NCBI RefSeq assembly: GCF_028656935.1
Contig: NZ_JAMDGZ010000001.1
Span: forward strand, 1 to 64,000
Source of the DNA: Pseudomonas rubra
GTDB lineage: Bacteria > Pseudomonadota > Gammaproteobacteria > Pseudomonadales > Pseudomonadaceae
Reading direction: 5' to 3'
DNA length: 64,000 bases
Shown here: one piece after another, positions 45,641 through 54,865 of the stretch
Numbering within the stretch: position 1 is the first letter of the stretch
Layout of the letters: every line of letters begins with the position of its first letter
Notes under the pieces: model-generated
Told to the model about the DNA's origin: nothing
The model's input: the letters and a program-made list of their open reading frames with translations, nothing else
Database searches by the model: none
Made by a program: the position numbers and the translations under genes

Positions 45641-45975
45641 AAGACTGTTGCGTGCTCTTTTTTATTATTGGAGGGCGGCCTATTGTTGTTTTTGGCGACC
45701 GTTGCCTCTGCTTCATTGGCGATCCCCATCCGGGATCAAGAGCAAACGTATTTTTTTGAGCGCTGATAGACCTTCATCATTGCTGATCCAACCGTGACCT
45801 GAGCTACCTTGGGGTAGTTTTATTGTTTTGAGTCCGGTTGCGGGGCAAGCCCCTGGAAAGCACATCCTCTCCAAAAAAATCTGTTAGCTGCGCCTCTGTC
45901 GTGTTGTTCTTGTTATGTCAGAGTCGTTTCGTCTTATTTTTATTGGGTGTGTCGCACTTTTTATTGTTCTTGTAC
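45617..45975 (-). ncRNA. crcY: CrcY-type small RNA, antagonist of Hfq/Crc catabolite repression
   Basis: About 359 nt transcribed leftward, close to the known CrcY/CrcZ length. The minus strand carries at least six A-rich Hfq/Crc target motifs of AAnAAnAA type: AAGAACAATAA, AATAAAAATAAGA, AACAAGAACAACA, AAAACAATAAAA, AAAAACAACAATA and AATAATAAAAAAG. CrcY and CrcZ titrate Hfq/Crc and so relieve catabolite repression. A sigma-54 promoter and CbrB-like sites precede it, a strong palindrome ends it, and mvaB lies next to it as I recall for P. putida crcY. The 5' end is inferred from the promoter. Confidence 0.85.
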
Positions 45976-45984
45976 CTGAGATAT

Positions 45985-46000
45985 AGCAGGTGCCGTGCCA
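45985..46000 (-). promoter_or_regulatory. Sigma-54 promoter of crcY
   Basis: On the minus strand TGGCACG-GCAC-CTGCT fits TGGCACG-N4-TTGCW with one mismatch and correct GG-GC spacing of 10 bases. Transcription should start near 45975. Confidence 0.85.
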
Positions 46001-46081
46001 ACTTTTAAAAACTCAATAAAATCAATGGTTTGAAAGTTTTCCTAAAAAACGGTCCCGGGAAATTCTGTCGATTTGTTTCCG

Positions 46082-46146
46082 TGTTACCCGGAATTTCCCT
46101 GAAAAGTGCGGGGGCGGTAACACCCAGACGCCGATCCAGCTGTTAC
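46082..46146. promoter_or_regulatory. CbrB-like enhancer sites upstream of crcY
   Basis: TGTTAC occurs at 46082 and 46141 and its inverse GTAACA at 46117, all 80-160 bases upstream of the sigma-54 promoter, the normal place for an enhancer-binding protein. TGTTAC-type subsites fit the reported CbrB target. The stretch 46001-46081 is AT-rich and holds no gene. Confidence 0.65.
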
Positions 46147-46155
46147 CGCGTGTGT

Positions 46156-47055
46156 TTACTGTGCGTGACGGGCGCGAGCCACCCGCGACCCGCTGGCGCG
46201 ACCAAGCACTTCACTGATACGCAAGCCTGCGGCAATCAAGCGCTCCAGGTCGATTCCGGTGTCGATACCCAGGCCCTGGAGCATGTACAGCACGTCTTCA
46301 CTGGCAACGTTACCGCTGGCGCCCTTGGCATAGGGGCAGCCGCCGAGGCCCGCAACAGAGCTGTCGAACACACTGATCCCTTCGAGCAGGCTGGCATAGA
46401 CGTTGGCCAGGGCCTGGCCGTAGGTGTCATGGAAGTGACCGGCCAGTTGCTCGCGTGGTACCTGGGCGCTCACCACATCGAACAGGCGCCGGGTAGCACC
46501 TGGGGTGCCGGTGCCGATGGTGTCGCCTAGCGACACTTCATAGCAGCCCATGGCGTACAGCTCACGGGCCACAGGAGCAACCTGTTCGGCATTGATCATG
46601 CCTTCATAGGGGCAGCCCAATACACAGGACACATAACCGCGTACGCGCACCCCATGTTGGCGCGCCGCTTCCATGATTGGCACGAAGCGCTGCAGGCTGT
46701 CGCTGATCGAGCAGTTGATATTGCGCTGGGAGAACGCCTCGGACGCTGCGGCGAACACCGCCACCTCCTTGACCCCGGCCGCCAGCGCATCCTCGAAACC
46801 CCGCAGGTTCGGCGCCAGCGCGGCGTAGGTCACACCGCTGTATTGCTGGATCTTGGCAAACACCTCGGCGGAGCCGGCCATCTGCGGCACCCACTTGGGC
46901 GAGACGAAGCTGCCCACCTCTATATAGGACAGGCCAGCCGCGCTCAAGTCATCAACCAGCCGCACCTTGTCGGCGACGCTGATGGGCTGGGCTTCGTTCT
47001 GCAGGCCGTCACGCGGGCCGACTTCGACCAGGCGAACTTTTTCAGGCAATGACAT
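46156..47055 (-). CDS. mvaB: Hydroxymethylglutaryl-CoA lyase
   Basis: A 299-aa enzyme splitting HMG-CoA into acetyl-CoA and acetoacetate, the last step of leucine degradation. Family motifs are VEVGPRDGLQNE, YIEVGSFVSPKWVPQM, HFHDTYGQALANV and the catalytic-Cys loop GLGGCPYAKGASGN. It follows a LiuR-type regulator with 19 bases between them. The other liu genes are not in the window. Confidence 0.95.
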   Translation of the reverse strand: MSLPEKVRLVEVGPRDGLQNEAQPISVADKVRLVDDLSAAGLSYIEVGSFVSPKWVPQMAGSAEVFAKIQQYSGVTYAALAPNLRGFEDALAAGVKEVAVFAAASEAFSQRNINCSISDSLQRFVPIMEAARQHGVRVRGYVSCVLGCPYEGMINAEQVAPVARELYAMGCYEVSLGDTIGTGTPGATRRLFDVVSAQVPREQLAGHFHDTYGQALANVYASLLEGISVFDSSVAGLGGCPYAKGASGNVASEDVLYMLQGLGIDTGIDLERLIAAGLRISEVLGRASGSRVARARHAQ

Positions 47056-47074
47056 GGGCAGGGTTCCTCAGGGC

Positions 47075-47476
47075 TCAATGGCTGTTTTTCTGGTTGTTCA
47101 GGGTCGCGGCTAGGGCTTGCTCGCAGCGCTCTTCGGCGGTGTCCAGCTCCAGTTGCATCTGCTGGATGTCGAGCAGTTGCTGCTCAAGCTGGGCGCGGCG
47201 TTCGGCGATCTTTGCCAGCATGCTGTGCAGTTGCTTGAGGTTACCGCTGGTAGGGTCATAGAGTTCGATCAGCTCACGGCACTCGGCCAGGGAAAAGCCG
47301 ATGCGCTTGCCGCGCAGGATCAGCTTCAGGCTGACCTTGTCGCGGGCTGAATACACACGCTCCAGGCCACGGCGTTCCGGGCTGAGCAGGCCCTGTTCTT
47401 CATAGAAGCGAATGGCCCGGGTGGTGATGTCCAGCTCGCGGGACAGGTCGGAGATGCTATAGGTCTGGCTGCTCAT
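47075..47476 (-). CDS. liuR: MerR-family regulator, LiuR type
   Basis: A 133-aa regulator with the MerR helix-turn-helix and wing (YSISDLSRELDITTRAIRFYEEQGLLSPERR) and a dimerisation coiled coil (about 80-130). It lacks the Cys pairs of metal-sensing MerR proteins, which fits the LiuR group controlling leucine/isovalerate and acyclic terpene catabolism. It is encoded directly upstream of mvaB, so it likely regulates that gene and itself. Confidence 0.85.
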   Translation of the reverse strand: MSSQTYSISDLSRELDITTRAIRFYEEQGLLSPERRGLERVYSARDKVSLKLILRGKRIGFSLAECRELIELYDPTSGNLKQLHSMLAKIAERRAQLEQQLLDIQQMQLELDTAEERCEQALAATLNNQKNSH

Positions 47477-47569
47477 TGCTTGGCTCGGAAAAGGGGCATG
47501 GAGCTAAGCTAATTGCAGGTTGACGTATACGTCAAGCAAGGATTGCTGGGGTTGCAATCCCGCGCCTTC

Positions 47570-48499
47570 TCAAGCCTCAGCCATGGCTGCCCGCTCATCC
47601 TGTGCCACCACGCCCTGGCACAGCTCGATGATCTGTTCACGCATCCAGCGGTTGGCCGGGTCCTGGTCGGTGCTTTCATGCCAGTACAGGTGGGTTTCCA
47701 GCGCAGGTACATCAACCGGCAGATTGACGTGGTTGAGCTGATGGCGGCGGGCAAAGCGTTCCGGCACGGTCATGACCATGTCGGTCTGCTGCAAAACCTG
47801 CGAGGCCATCAGGTAGTGCTGGGAGCGCAAGGCGATCTTGCGCTGCACGCCCATCTTGCCCAGGGCGAGGTCGACATAACCCAGGCCATTGCGGCGGCTG
47901 GAAATATGAATGTGGGTCAAGCCCAGGTAGTCATCCAGGCTGAGCTTGTCCTTGAACAGCGGGTGGCCCTGGCGCATGGCACACACGTAGCGGTCTTGCA
48001 TCAACTTGACGTGACGCACCTGAGGGTCGGTGTTGAGCGGCGCATCGACGGCAAAGTCCAGGCGTCCGGCGGCCAGTTCCTTGGTGGTCTCCCGGCGTTT
48101 GCACGCAAAGCTCTCGATCACCACTGCCGGGGCCAGGCGGCGCAGGCGCTGGAACAGCGGTGGCAGGATTACCGCCTCGGTGAGGTCGGTCATGCTGATG
48201 CGAAACGTTTTGTTGGCCTGCAGCGGGTTGAAGATGCGGCTTTCCTGCACCGACACCCGTAGCAGCGAGAGGGCATTGCGCACCGGGCCGATAATGTTCT
48301 GCGCCATGGGCGTAGGCACCATGCCCTGGGCGGTGCGCACGAACAGCGGGTCGTTGAAGGTTTCGCGCAGGCGCGCCAGGGCGTTGGACACCGCTGGCTG
48401 GGTGATACCGACAATCTGCCCGGCCCGGGTCAGGTTGGCTTCGGTGTAGATGGCATCGAAGACGATGAACAGATTGAGGTCGACCTTGCTCAGGTTCAT
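47570..48499 (-). CDS. LysR-family regulator, divergent from acyl-CoA dehydrogenase
   Basis: A 309-aa regulator of the NodD/LeuO-like branch. The N-terminus has LSKVDLNLFIVFDAIYTEAN and a helix-turn-helix IVGITQPAVSNALARLR; the effector domain begins near residue 90. It is divergent from the acyl-CoA dehydrogenase gene with a 137-base gap holding a TCATA-N7-TATGA palindrome. Control of that gene is likely. Confidence 0.92.
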   Translation of the reverse strand: MNLSKVDLNLFIVFDAIYTEANLTRAGQIVGITQPAVSNALARLRETFNDPLFVRTAQGMVPTPMAQNIIGPVRNALSLLRVSVQESRIFNPLQANKTFRISMTDLTEAVILPPLFQRLRRLAPAVVIESFACKRRETTKELAAGRLDFAVDAPLNTDPQVRHVKLMQDRYVCAMRQGHPLFKDKLSLDDYLGLTHIHISSRRNGLGYVDLALGKMGVQRKIALRSQHYLMASQVLQQTDMVMTVPERFARRHQLNHVNLPVDVPALETHLYWHESTDQDPANRWMREQIIELCQGVVAQDERAAMAEA

Positions 48500-48530
48500 G
48501 GGCGCTGCTCTTGTTGGTGTTATAGGTGGA

Positions 48531-48547
48531 TCATATATCGGTTATGA
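48531..48547. promoter_or_regulatory. LysR-type operator palindrome
   Basis: TCATATATCGGTTATGA has five-base arms around seven bases, in the middle of the divergent LysR / acyl-CoA dehydrogenase gap. It has the size and symmetry of a LysR recognition site. Confidence 0.5.
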
Positions 48548-48636
48548 ATGTTAATACACGCCGAGAATAGGCTAGGTGGATTTTGCTGGCTGATCTAGGA
48601 TCGATAGCAGACCCCTTTCCTCTGAAGGTACTGCCC

Positions 48637-49866
48637 ATGGATTTCGCCTATTCACCCAAGGTCCAGGCGCTGCGTGAACGTGTCGCGGCGTTTATGGAGG
48701 CCTATGTCTATCCCGCCGAAGCGGTGTTCGAGCGCCAGGTTGCCGAAGGCGACCGCTGGCAGCCTACCGCGATCATGGAAGAGCTCAAGGCCAAGGCCAA
48801 GGCCGAGGGTTTGTGGAACCTGTTTCTGCCGGAATCGGAACTGGGCGCGGGCCTGAGCAACCTTGAATACGCACCCCTGGCCGAGATCATGGGCCGCTCG
48901 CTGCTGGGCCCCGAGCCGTTCAACTGTTCGGCGCCGGACACCGGCAACATGGAAGTGCTGGTGCGCTACGCCAACGAAGAACAGAAGCGCTTTTGGCTTG
49001 AACCGCTACTGCGCGGTGACATCCGTTCGGCTTTTGCAATGACCGAGCCCGATGTGGCTTCGTCCGACGCCACCAACATGGCCGCCCGCGCGGTGCGTGA
49101 CGGTGACGAGTGGGTAATCAACGGCCGCAAGTGGTGGACGTCCGGTGCCTGCGATCCGCGCTGCAAGATCATGATCTTCATGGGCCTGAGCAACCCTGAC
49201 GGCCCACGCCACCAGCAGCACTCGATGATCCTGGTGCCCACCGATACCCCCGGGGTGAAGATCGTTCGCCCGCTGCCGGTGTTCGGCTACGACGATGCGC
49301 CCCATGGCCACGCCGAAGTGCTGTTCGAGAATGTACGCGTGCCTTACGAAAACGTGCTGCTTGGCGAGGGTCGCGGTTTCGAGATTGCCCAGGGGCGCCT
49401 TGGCCCGGGACGCATCCACCACTGCATGCGTTCGATTGGCATGGCTGAGCGGGCCCTGGAACTGATGTGCAAACGCTCGGTTGAACGCACCGCCTTCGGT
49501 CGGCCACTGGCACGCCTGGGTGGCAACGTCGACAAGATTGCCGATTCGCGGATGGAGATCGACATGGCCCGGCTGCTGACCCTCAAGGCCGCCTACATGA
49601 TGGACACCGTTGGCAACAAGGTCGCCCGCAGCGAAATCGCCCAGATCAAGGTGGTGGCGCCGAACGTGGCCCTCAAGGTCATTGATCGGGCGATCCAGAT
49701 CCACGGCGGCGCCGGTGTCTCGGCCGACTTCCCGCTGGCCTACATGTACGCCATGCAGCGCACCCTGCGCCTGGCCGACGGCCCGGACGAAGTGCACCGC
49801 GCGGCGATCGGCAAGTACGAGATCGGCAAGTACGTGCCCAGGGAAATGCTCCGCAGCAGTCATTGA
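48637..49866 (+). CDS. Acyl-CoA dehydrogenase
   Basis: A 409-aa FAD enzyme. Three domains are visible: an all-alpha N-terminus, a beta middle with the FAD/substrate segment [16 protein letters not shown] and [12 protein letters not shown], and a C-terminal helical domain with [14 protein letters not shown] and [15 protein letters not shown]. It matches the long-chain/ACAD10-11-like bacterial group. Alone, its chain specificity cannot be told. The ATG at 48637 begins the family N-terminus. Confidence 0.93.
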   Translation: MDFAYSPKVQALRERVAAFMEAYVYPAEAVFERQVAEGDRWQPTAIMEELKAKAKAEGLWNLFLPESELGAGLSNLEYAPLAEIMGRSLLGPEPFNCSAPDTGNMEVLVRYANEEQKRFWLEPLLRGDIRSAFAMTEPDVASSDATNMAARAVRDGDEWVINGRKWWTSGACDPRCKIMIFMGLSNPDGPRHQQHSMILVPTDTPGVKIVRPLPVFGYDDAPHGHAEVLFENVRVPYENVLLGEGRGFEIAQGRLGPGRIHHCMRSIGMAERALELMCKRSVERTAFGRPLARLGGNVDKIADSRMEIDMARLLTLKAAYMMDTVGNKVARSEIAQIKVVAPNVALKVIDRAIQIHGGAGVSADFPLAYMYAMQRTLRLADGPDEVHRAAIGKYEIGKYVPREMLRSSH

Positions 49867-50882
49867 TGTTTGCCGTGCAAGCCCGCCTCTTTTTCAGCGG
49901 CGGGCTTGCTCCGCGAGCGGGTCGAGAACAGCGAAAACAATACCCCAGCGCTGAGCAGGGCGATGGTCACCCCCAGCGACAGCATCGGCGGCACGGCACC
50001 GATCAGGCCGTGGTAGAAAATCTTGCCACCGATGAACACCAGCACCAGCGCCAGAGCGTACTTGAGGTAGATAAAGCGGTGCATCAGCGCTGCCAGGGCA
50101 AAGTACAGCGCGCGTAACCCGAGTATCGCGAAGATGTTCGAGGTGTAGACGATGAACGGATCCTGAGTGATGGCGAAGATCGCCGGCACGCTGTCGACGG
50201 CGAACACCAGGTCAGCCAGCTCGATCAGCACCAGGGCCAGGAACAGCGGCGTGGCATAGCGCAACGCTTTACTTTGCCCAGCCGGGATGAGGTGCACGAA
50301 AAAGCGCGGGCCATGCAGCTCGTCGGTCACCCGCAGGTGGCGTCGGACGAACTTGAGTACCGGATTGTTGGCCAGGTCCGGGTGGGATTCTTCCCCGGAG
50401 CACAGCATCTTTAATCCGGTGAACAGCAAGAAGGCGCCGAATACATAGAGGATCCAGCCGAACTCCTGCACCAGCGCACTGCCCAGGCCGATCATGATCG
50501 CGCGCAGCACCACGACCCCGAGGATGCCCCAAAACAGCACCCGGTGCTGGTAGCGGCGGGGGATGGCGAAGAAGCTAAAGATCATCGCCATGACGAACAC
50601 GTTGTCCATCGATAGCGACTGCTCGATCAGAAAGCCGGTGTAGAACTCCAGGGCTTTCTGCGCGCCCAGCTCGAACCACACCCATACACCGAACAGCATG
50701 CCGACGCTGAAATAGCCGCCATACAGCAGCAGGCTTTCGCGCATTTCGATTTCGTGCAGTTTGCGGTGCAGCACGCCGAGGTCCAGCACCAGCAAGGCCA
50801 GAACGATGCCGAGAAAAGCCAGCCAGAACCACAGGCTGGTACCGAGAAAGTCGTTATCGAGAAATACCTGTAGAGCTGCCAT
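49860..50882 (-). CDS. TerC/Alx-family integral membrane protein
   Basis: A 340-aa protein with about nine TM helices. The TerC signatures are [16 protein letters not shown] and the second-half repeat [17 protein letters not shown]. TerC/Alx proteins are implicated in manganese export and tellurite resistance, and TerC also in membrane-protein metalation. The ATG at 50882 is set by AAGGAGG eight bases upstream; a longer reading to 51002 is not supported. It overlaps the end of the acyl-CoA dehydrogenase gene by 7 bases, tail to tail. Confidence 0.93.
   Translation of the reverse strand: MAALQVFLDNDFLGTSLWFWLAFLGIVLALLVLDLGVLHRKLHEIEMRESLLLYGGYFSVGMLFGVWVWFELGAQKALEFYTGFLIEQSLSMDNVFVMAMIFSFFAIPRRYQHRVLFWGILGVVVLRAIMIGLGSALVQEFGWILYVFGAFLLFTGLKMLCSGEESHPDLANNPVLKFVRRHLRVTDELHGPRFFVHLIPAGQSKALRYATPLFLALVLIELADLVFAVDSVPAIFAITQDPFIVYTSNIFAILGLRALYFALAALMHRFIYLKYALALVLVFIGGKIFYHGLIGAVPPMLSLGVTIALLSAGVLFSLFSTRSRSKPAAEKEAGLHGKHQ
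49878..49908. terminator. Hairpin at the convergent end of acyl-CoA dehydrogenase and terC
   Basis: CAAGCCCGCC and GGCGGGCTTG form a 10-bp stem with an T-rich loop. It lies just past the dehydrogenase stop and inside the last codons of terC. Confidence 0.45.
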
Positions 50883-51187
50883 GAGCCCCTCCTTATTGTC
50901 GACGTTGCTGAGCAACAGTGACTCCGACATGGCGGCTTGGCAGCCGTCAGAGGGGCCCGGCGTCACTAAGGACAAGCCTAGACCCGCGAGCGCGGTGGGC
51001 ACGGGCGGCGCTGTAACATTTCTTTGCCGGCTGTTTGGTAATATTTCTCTTTAATATTTGCAAACAATTATCATTAAGAAATACTCTCTGCACCCTTCGC
51101 CGCAGCACTTCACCGCTGCGGCGCATAAAAACAACAACAGCCGTGATTGGCCAATCACAACAGATTGACCATCGAAGGGGTTTGCAA
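50883..51187. other. Divergent terC / receptor gap with structured terC leader
   Basis: About 300 bases without a gene. On the terC side the minus strand can form AGTGAC/GTCACT enclosing a CGGC-TGCCAA-GCCG hairpin, then GTTGC-TCA-GCAAC just before the ribosome site. Alx relatives often have a yybP-ykoY manganese riboswitch, but I do not see its conserved loops. On the other side there is a Fur box at 51060. Confidence 0.4.
51060..51078 (+). promoter_or_regulatory. Fur box upstream of the siderophore receptor
   Basis: GCAAACAATTATCATTAAG matches the Fur consensus at about 12 of 19 positions with the strong core AATTATCATT, 109 bases before the receptor start. Confidence 0.65.
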
Positions 51188-53425
51188 GTGCATCAACACA
51201 CAGCGTTCAAGTCAGGGGTGATGGCAGGGGAAGCCGTTACCTTGAAGCTGCAGCGTCATCCGTTGGCCATGGCAGTACTGGGCGTTAGCCTGATGCTGCA
51301 GGCCAGCGCGCTGCTGGCCGAAGAGCAAGGCAAGGGAACGCTGGAGCTGGGAGCAACGGCCATCAATGACTCGTCATTGGGCGAGACCACAGAAGGCAGC
51401 GGTTCGTACACCACCGGGGCGACCCGTACCGCGACCAAACTGACCCTGTCGCCGCGGCAAACCCCGCAGTCGGTCAGTGTCATCACCCGTCAGCAAATGG
51501 ACGACCAGGGCCTGACCAACATCAGCGATGTGCTGGGCAAGACCCCGGGCATCACCGTCACCAAGCTCGACAGCAGCCGCGCCGCGTTCAAGGCCCGTGG
51601 TTTTGACATCGATAACTTCCAGATCGATGGCATTCCGACCGCATTTCGGTTTGGCAACAGCATCGACCAGACCGACATGGTCATCTTCGACCGCGTTGAA
51701 GTGTTGCGCGGCGCCACCGGCCTGCTCAGTGGTTTCGGCAGCCCGTCGGCAACCGTCAACCTGGTGCGCAAGCGCCCGACCAAGGAGCTGTCGGGCTACA
51801 TATCGGCCGGTGTCGGCAGTTGGGACACCTACCGCAGTGAGTTCGACATCGGCGGTTCGCTGACGCCGTCAGGCAATGTGCGCGGGCGCTTCGTTACTGC
51901 ATATGAAGACGGCCAGTCGTTCATGGATCACCTGCAAGAGAACAAGCAGGTGTTCTACGGCATTGTCGAAGCCGACCTCACCGATAGCACCTTGCTCAGC
52001 GTCGGCCTCAGCCGCCAGAGCAACCGCCCGGACGGCTCGTCCTGGGGCGCGTCGACACCGCTGGTAGACAGCAACGGCAATAAATTCAGCTTCTCCCGCT
52101 CGTTCAACCCCGGCACCAAATGGAGCCAGTGGGACAACACGGCCGACAACGCATTTGTGACTCTGGAGCAGCGCTTGGCCAACGACTGGTCGGTGAAGGC
52201 GTCGATCAGCCGCAGTGAGTCGGACTCACCGATCACCCTGGGCTCGGCGGCCAGTGGCAACCCCAACCCGGTGGATGGCAGCGGCATGTCGATCTGGCGC
52301 GGACGCTACCGCTACCAGACCAGCCAGAATGCCTACGACTTGTACGCCAGCGGTCCGTTCCAGCTGTTGGGCCGCGAGCATGAATTGGTAGCCGGGTTGT
52401 CGCACCGCGATATCCGCTCCCATGAAAGCAACTGGCCGTTCTTCTTCGATAGCGTGCCGACGGTCAATGGCTGGAGCGGTGACTTCCCCGAGCCGGATTG
52501 GGGACGCCCGATCAGCAAGGCCGATACCGACCTCAAGGAAACCGCGGCCTACCTGACCGGGCGCTTCAAGCCCACCGACGATCTGGCGCTGATCGTTGGC
52601 AGCCGGGTGTCGAACTGGAAACTCGACAGCTCATCGCTGGATGTTGCCAGTGGTCAGCGCAGCAAAACCCAGGACCTGCAGGAAACCGGCGTTGTCGTGC
52701 CCTATGCCGGGGTGGTCTATGACCTCAACGACAACTACTCGGTCTATGCCAGCTACACCAGCATCTTCAAACCTCATGAAAGCGAACAGGATGCCAACGG
52801 CAAAATGATCGAGCCGGAGGAGGGCGATGCCTACGAACTGGGCCTCAAGGGCGAGTTCTTCGACGGGCGTCTGAATGCCAGCCTGGCGGTGTTCGAGGTC
52901 AAGCAGAACAACCTGCCGGAAGATGTCGGCTTTAACCCGGTGACCAACAAGACCGTGTACCGGGCGGTACAAGGCGCCAAAAGCAAAGGCTTCGAGCTTG
53001 AGGTGGCCGGTGAGCTGACACCTGGTTGGCAGGTACAGGGTGGCTTTACCCATCGCATCACTCGCGATGGCGAAGGCGACAAGATTTCCACCGTCGAACC
53101 GGAGAACCTGCTGCGCCTGTCGACCAACTACCGCCTGCCGGGCCAGTTCAACAAGCTGACCATCGGCGGCTCGGCCAACTGGCAGAGCAAGGTCTGGAAA
53201 GACGTGTGGAACCCGGCCAGCAACAGCAGCGATTTTCGTTACACCCAATCCAGCTATTGGGTGCTCGATGCCATGGCCAAGTACCAGGTCACCGACCAGC
53301 TGTCGGTTACCCTCAATGGCAACAACCTCACCGACAAGAAGTATTTCAGCAACCTGGGCTTCTATGAAGGCGGTTACTACGGTGACCCGCGCAACTTCAT
53401 GCTGACCACCCGCTACGACTTCTGA
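51188..53425 (+). CDS. TonB-dependent siderophore receptor (FhuE/FpvA-like, no signalling domain)
   Basis: A 745-aa outer-membrane receptor. GTG 51188 is chosen because AAGGGG lies about nine bases upstream. Signal peptide ends near ALLA (residue about 43). The plug (about 75-210) has TLSPRQTPQSVSVITRQQMDDQG, a typical TonB-box/plug start, and VEVLRGATGLLSGFGSPSATV. The barrel ends LTTRYDF with the terminal Phe. It lacks the STN domain of the receptor at 23581, so it transports without signalling. Hydroxamate siderophores are probable ligands. A Fur box supports iron control. Confidence 0.9.
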   Translation: MHQHTAFKSGVMAGEAVTLKLQRHPLAMAVLGVSLMLQASALLAEEQGKGTLELGATAINDSSLGETTEGSGSYTTGATRTATKLTLSPRQTPQSVSVITRQQMDDQGLTNISDVLGKTPGITVTKLDSSRAAFKARGFDIDNFQIDGIPTAFRFGNSIDQTDMVIFDRVEVLRGATGLLSGFGSPSATVNLVRKRPTKELSGYISAGVGSWDTYRSEFDIGGSLTPSGNVRGRFVTAYEDGQSFMDHLQENKQVFYGIVEADLTDSTLLSVGLSRQSNRPDGSSWGASTPLVDSNGNKFSFSRSFNPGTKWSQWDNTADNAFVTLEQRLANDWSVKASISRSESDSPITLGSAASGNPNPVDGSGMSIWRGRYRYQTSQNAYDLYASGPFQLLGREHELVAGLSHRDIRSHESNWPFFFDSVPTVNGWSGDFPEPDWGRPISKADTDLKETAAYLTGRFKPTDDLALIVGSRVSNWKLDSSSLDVASGQRSKTQDLQETGVVVPYAGVVYDLNDNYSVYASYTSIFKPHESEQDANGKMIEPEEGDAYELGLKGEFFDGRLNASLAVFEVKQNNLPEDVGFNPVTNKTVYRAVQGAKSKGFELEVAGELTPGWQVQGGFTHRITRDGEGDKISTVEPENLLRLSTNYRLPGQFNKLTIGGSANWQSKVWKDVWNPASNSSDFRYTQSSYWVLDAMAKYQVTDQLSVTLNGNNLTDKKYFSNLGFYEGGYYGDPRNFMLTTRYDF

Positions 53426-53437
53426 CCCTCTCGCGCT

Positions 53438-53457
53438 CCTGCCCTGCATGGGGCAGG
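53438..53457. terminator. Convergent terminator hairpin
   Basis: CCTGCCC-TGCATG-GGGCAGG lies between the receptor stop and the end of the PstS-OmpA gene. No long T run follows. Confidence 0.5.
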
Positions 53458-53466
53458 GGCGTGCCT

Positions 53467-54783
53467 TCAATAGGTCCACACCTCGACCCGACGGTTGCGG
53501 ATCCTGCCTTCTTCAGCGGTATTGGCTGCTACCGGCAGTTCATCACCCAGGCCGATGATTTCGCGCAGTTCGACGCCGCTACGGGCCAGTTCCCGGCGTA
53601 CCGCCATGGCACGCAGACGCGAGAGCAGGGTTGCGCGCTGCGGGTCATCCTTGGTATCGCCGAACCCCACCAGTACCACTTTGCCGACCAGCTTGTGCTT
53701 TGCCTGCAGGTAGTCAACGACCCGCTGCACATCACGCAGGGCCTTATTGTCGAGGCTGGCGTTACCTTCCTGGAAACGGAAGTTGACCGACAGGCGCCGG
53801 GCATCGTTGGCAAGCGTCAGGTAACGCTGGGGCATCTCGCGGCGGGGCTGAACCTTGACACTCTGCAGCTCTTGGCCGACAAAACCGTTACGGGCAACGA
53901 TGGCCTGGCCCAGGGGGCTTTGGGCGAACTCGACCAGGGCACGGGCCAGCGGGTTGGCCTGGCCCGGTGGTAGATAGAAGTACAGTCGCCGCGACAGCGG
54001 ATAGTCTTCGCTGGCCACCAGGGCCGGTGTCGGCAGCATGGCCTGGGACTCACCGTCGGCAATCGCCACGACCTTGGTGCCATGCACCGTGGCCAGGCTG
54101 CTGAAACCGATGGCCTGACGATCGCCAAGCACGCTGTTTGCCAGTTGTTCGGCCGATTCGAAGCGCCGGGCGTTGTCGGCCAGAGGGTGCTGTGCCGGGT
54201 CGAGGACCAGGGCCTTGAAGGTCTCGAAGGTGCCGGAGCGGTCATCGCGGGCGTACAGGTTGATGGGCCCGTTAGCGACACCCAGTTGCTCCCAACGGCT
54301 GATCTGCCCAGAAAAAACCTGCGCAAGCTCAGTGGTGGTCAGCTGTGGCAGCGGGTTGTCGGGATGGACGATCACCGCGACACCATCCAGGGCAATGATC
54401 TGTTCTGCGGCGGCACTGTTGAGGTCGCCCAGGGCTCGCAGTTCGCTCAGCTCAGTGTCCTTGATCGGCCGAGACGAAGCCGCCAGCGCCGCCTGGCCGG
54501 ACTTGAGTGCGGTGAAACCGGTACTGGAGCCGTGGGCGGCGATATCAATGCGCAACGCTTGTCCGTTGCTGCCTTGGGCGCGAACCTGGAGTTCGTTGGC
54601 GGCATCGGTTCTCAGGATGCTGATGGCGCTGGCACCTTGTTGCTCGAGCATCCCTGTGACCAGCGCCGGTGCCAGCGCGGCACCGATGGTGTTGGAGCCT
54701 TGGATACGCAATTGCGCCTGCGGGTCAGCGGCGCCAAGCAGCGGGAGCAGGCAAAGCACAAGCAGGGGGAAGTGGCGCAACAT
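53467..54783 (-). CDS. Fusion of PstS-like phosphate-binding domain and OmpA C-terminal domain
   Basis: A 438-aa exported protein. Signal peptide 1-20 (cleavage near LGA). Residues about 25-285 are a PstS-type type-2 periplasmic binding domain (QGSNTIGAALAPAL, LDGVAVIVHPDNPLPQLT, YARDDRSGTFETF). Residues about 310-438 are an OmpA peptidoglycan-binding domain (VNFRFQEGNASLD, VVLVGFGDT, NRRVEVWTY). It may hold a phosphate-binding module at the cell wall or act in phosphate sensing. No pst transport genes are adjacent. Start may instead be GTG 54795. Confidence 0.88.
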   Translation of the reverse strand: MLRHFPLLVLCLLPLLGAADPQAQLRIQGSNTIGAALAPALVTGMLEQQGASAISILRTDAANELQVRAQGSNGQALRIDIAAHGSSTGFTALKSGQAALAASSRPIKDTELSELRALGDLNSAAAEQIIALDGVAVIVHPDNPLPQLTTTELAQVFSGQISRWEQLGVANGPINLYARDDRSGTFETFKALVLDPAQHPLADNARRFESAEQLANSVLGDRQAIGFSSLATVHGTKVVAIADGESQAMLPTPALVASEDYPLSRRLYFYLPPGQANPLARALVEFAQSPLGQAIVARNGFVGQELQSVKVQPRREMPQRYLTLANDARRLSVNFRFQEGNASLDNKALRDVQRVVDYLQAKHKLVGKVVLVGFGDTKDDPQRATLLSRLRAMAVRRELARSGVELREIIGLGDELPVAANTAEEGRIRNRRVEVWTY

Positions 54784-54865
54784 GCCGTCTGGCACTCATG
54801 GGCAAAGGGTTTGCCGGGAGATTAAGACGATAAAGTGACCAAAAGATGACACTGAATTACATCCC

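Noticed and set aside
50883..51002. Longer start for the TerC protein (120 bases upstream)
   Set aside because: The ATG at 50882 has a strong AAGGAGG site and matches the TerC N-terminus; the extra 40 residues are not family-like.
50883..51002. yybP-ykoY manganese riboswitch before terC
   Set aside because: Looked for because of the gene family, but the conserved loop sequences are not present; only generic hairpins are seen.
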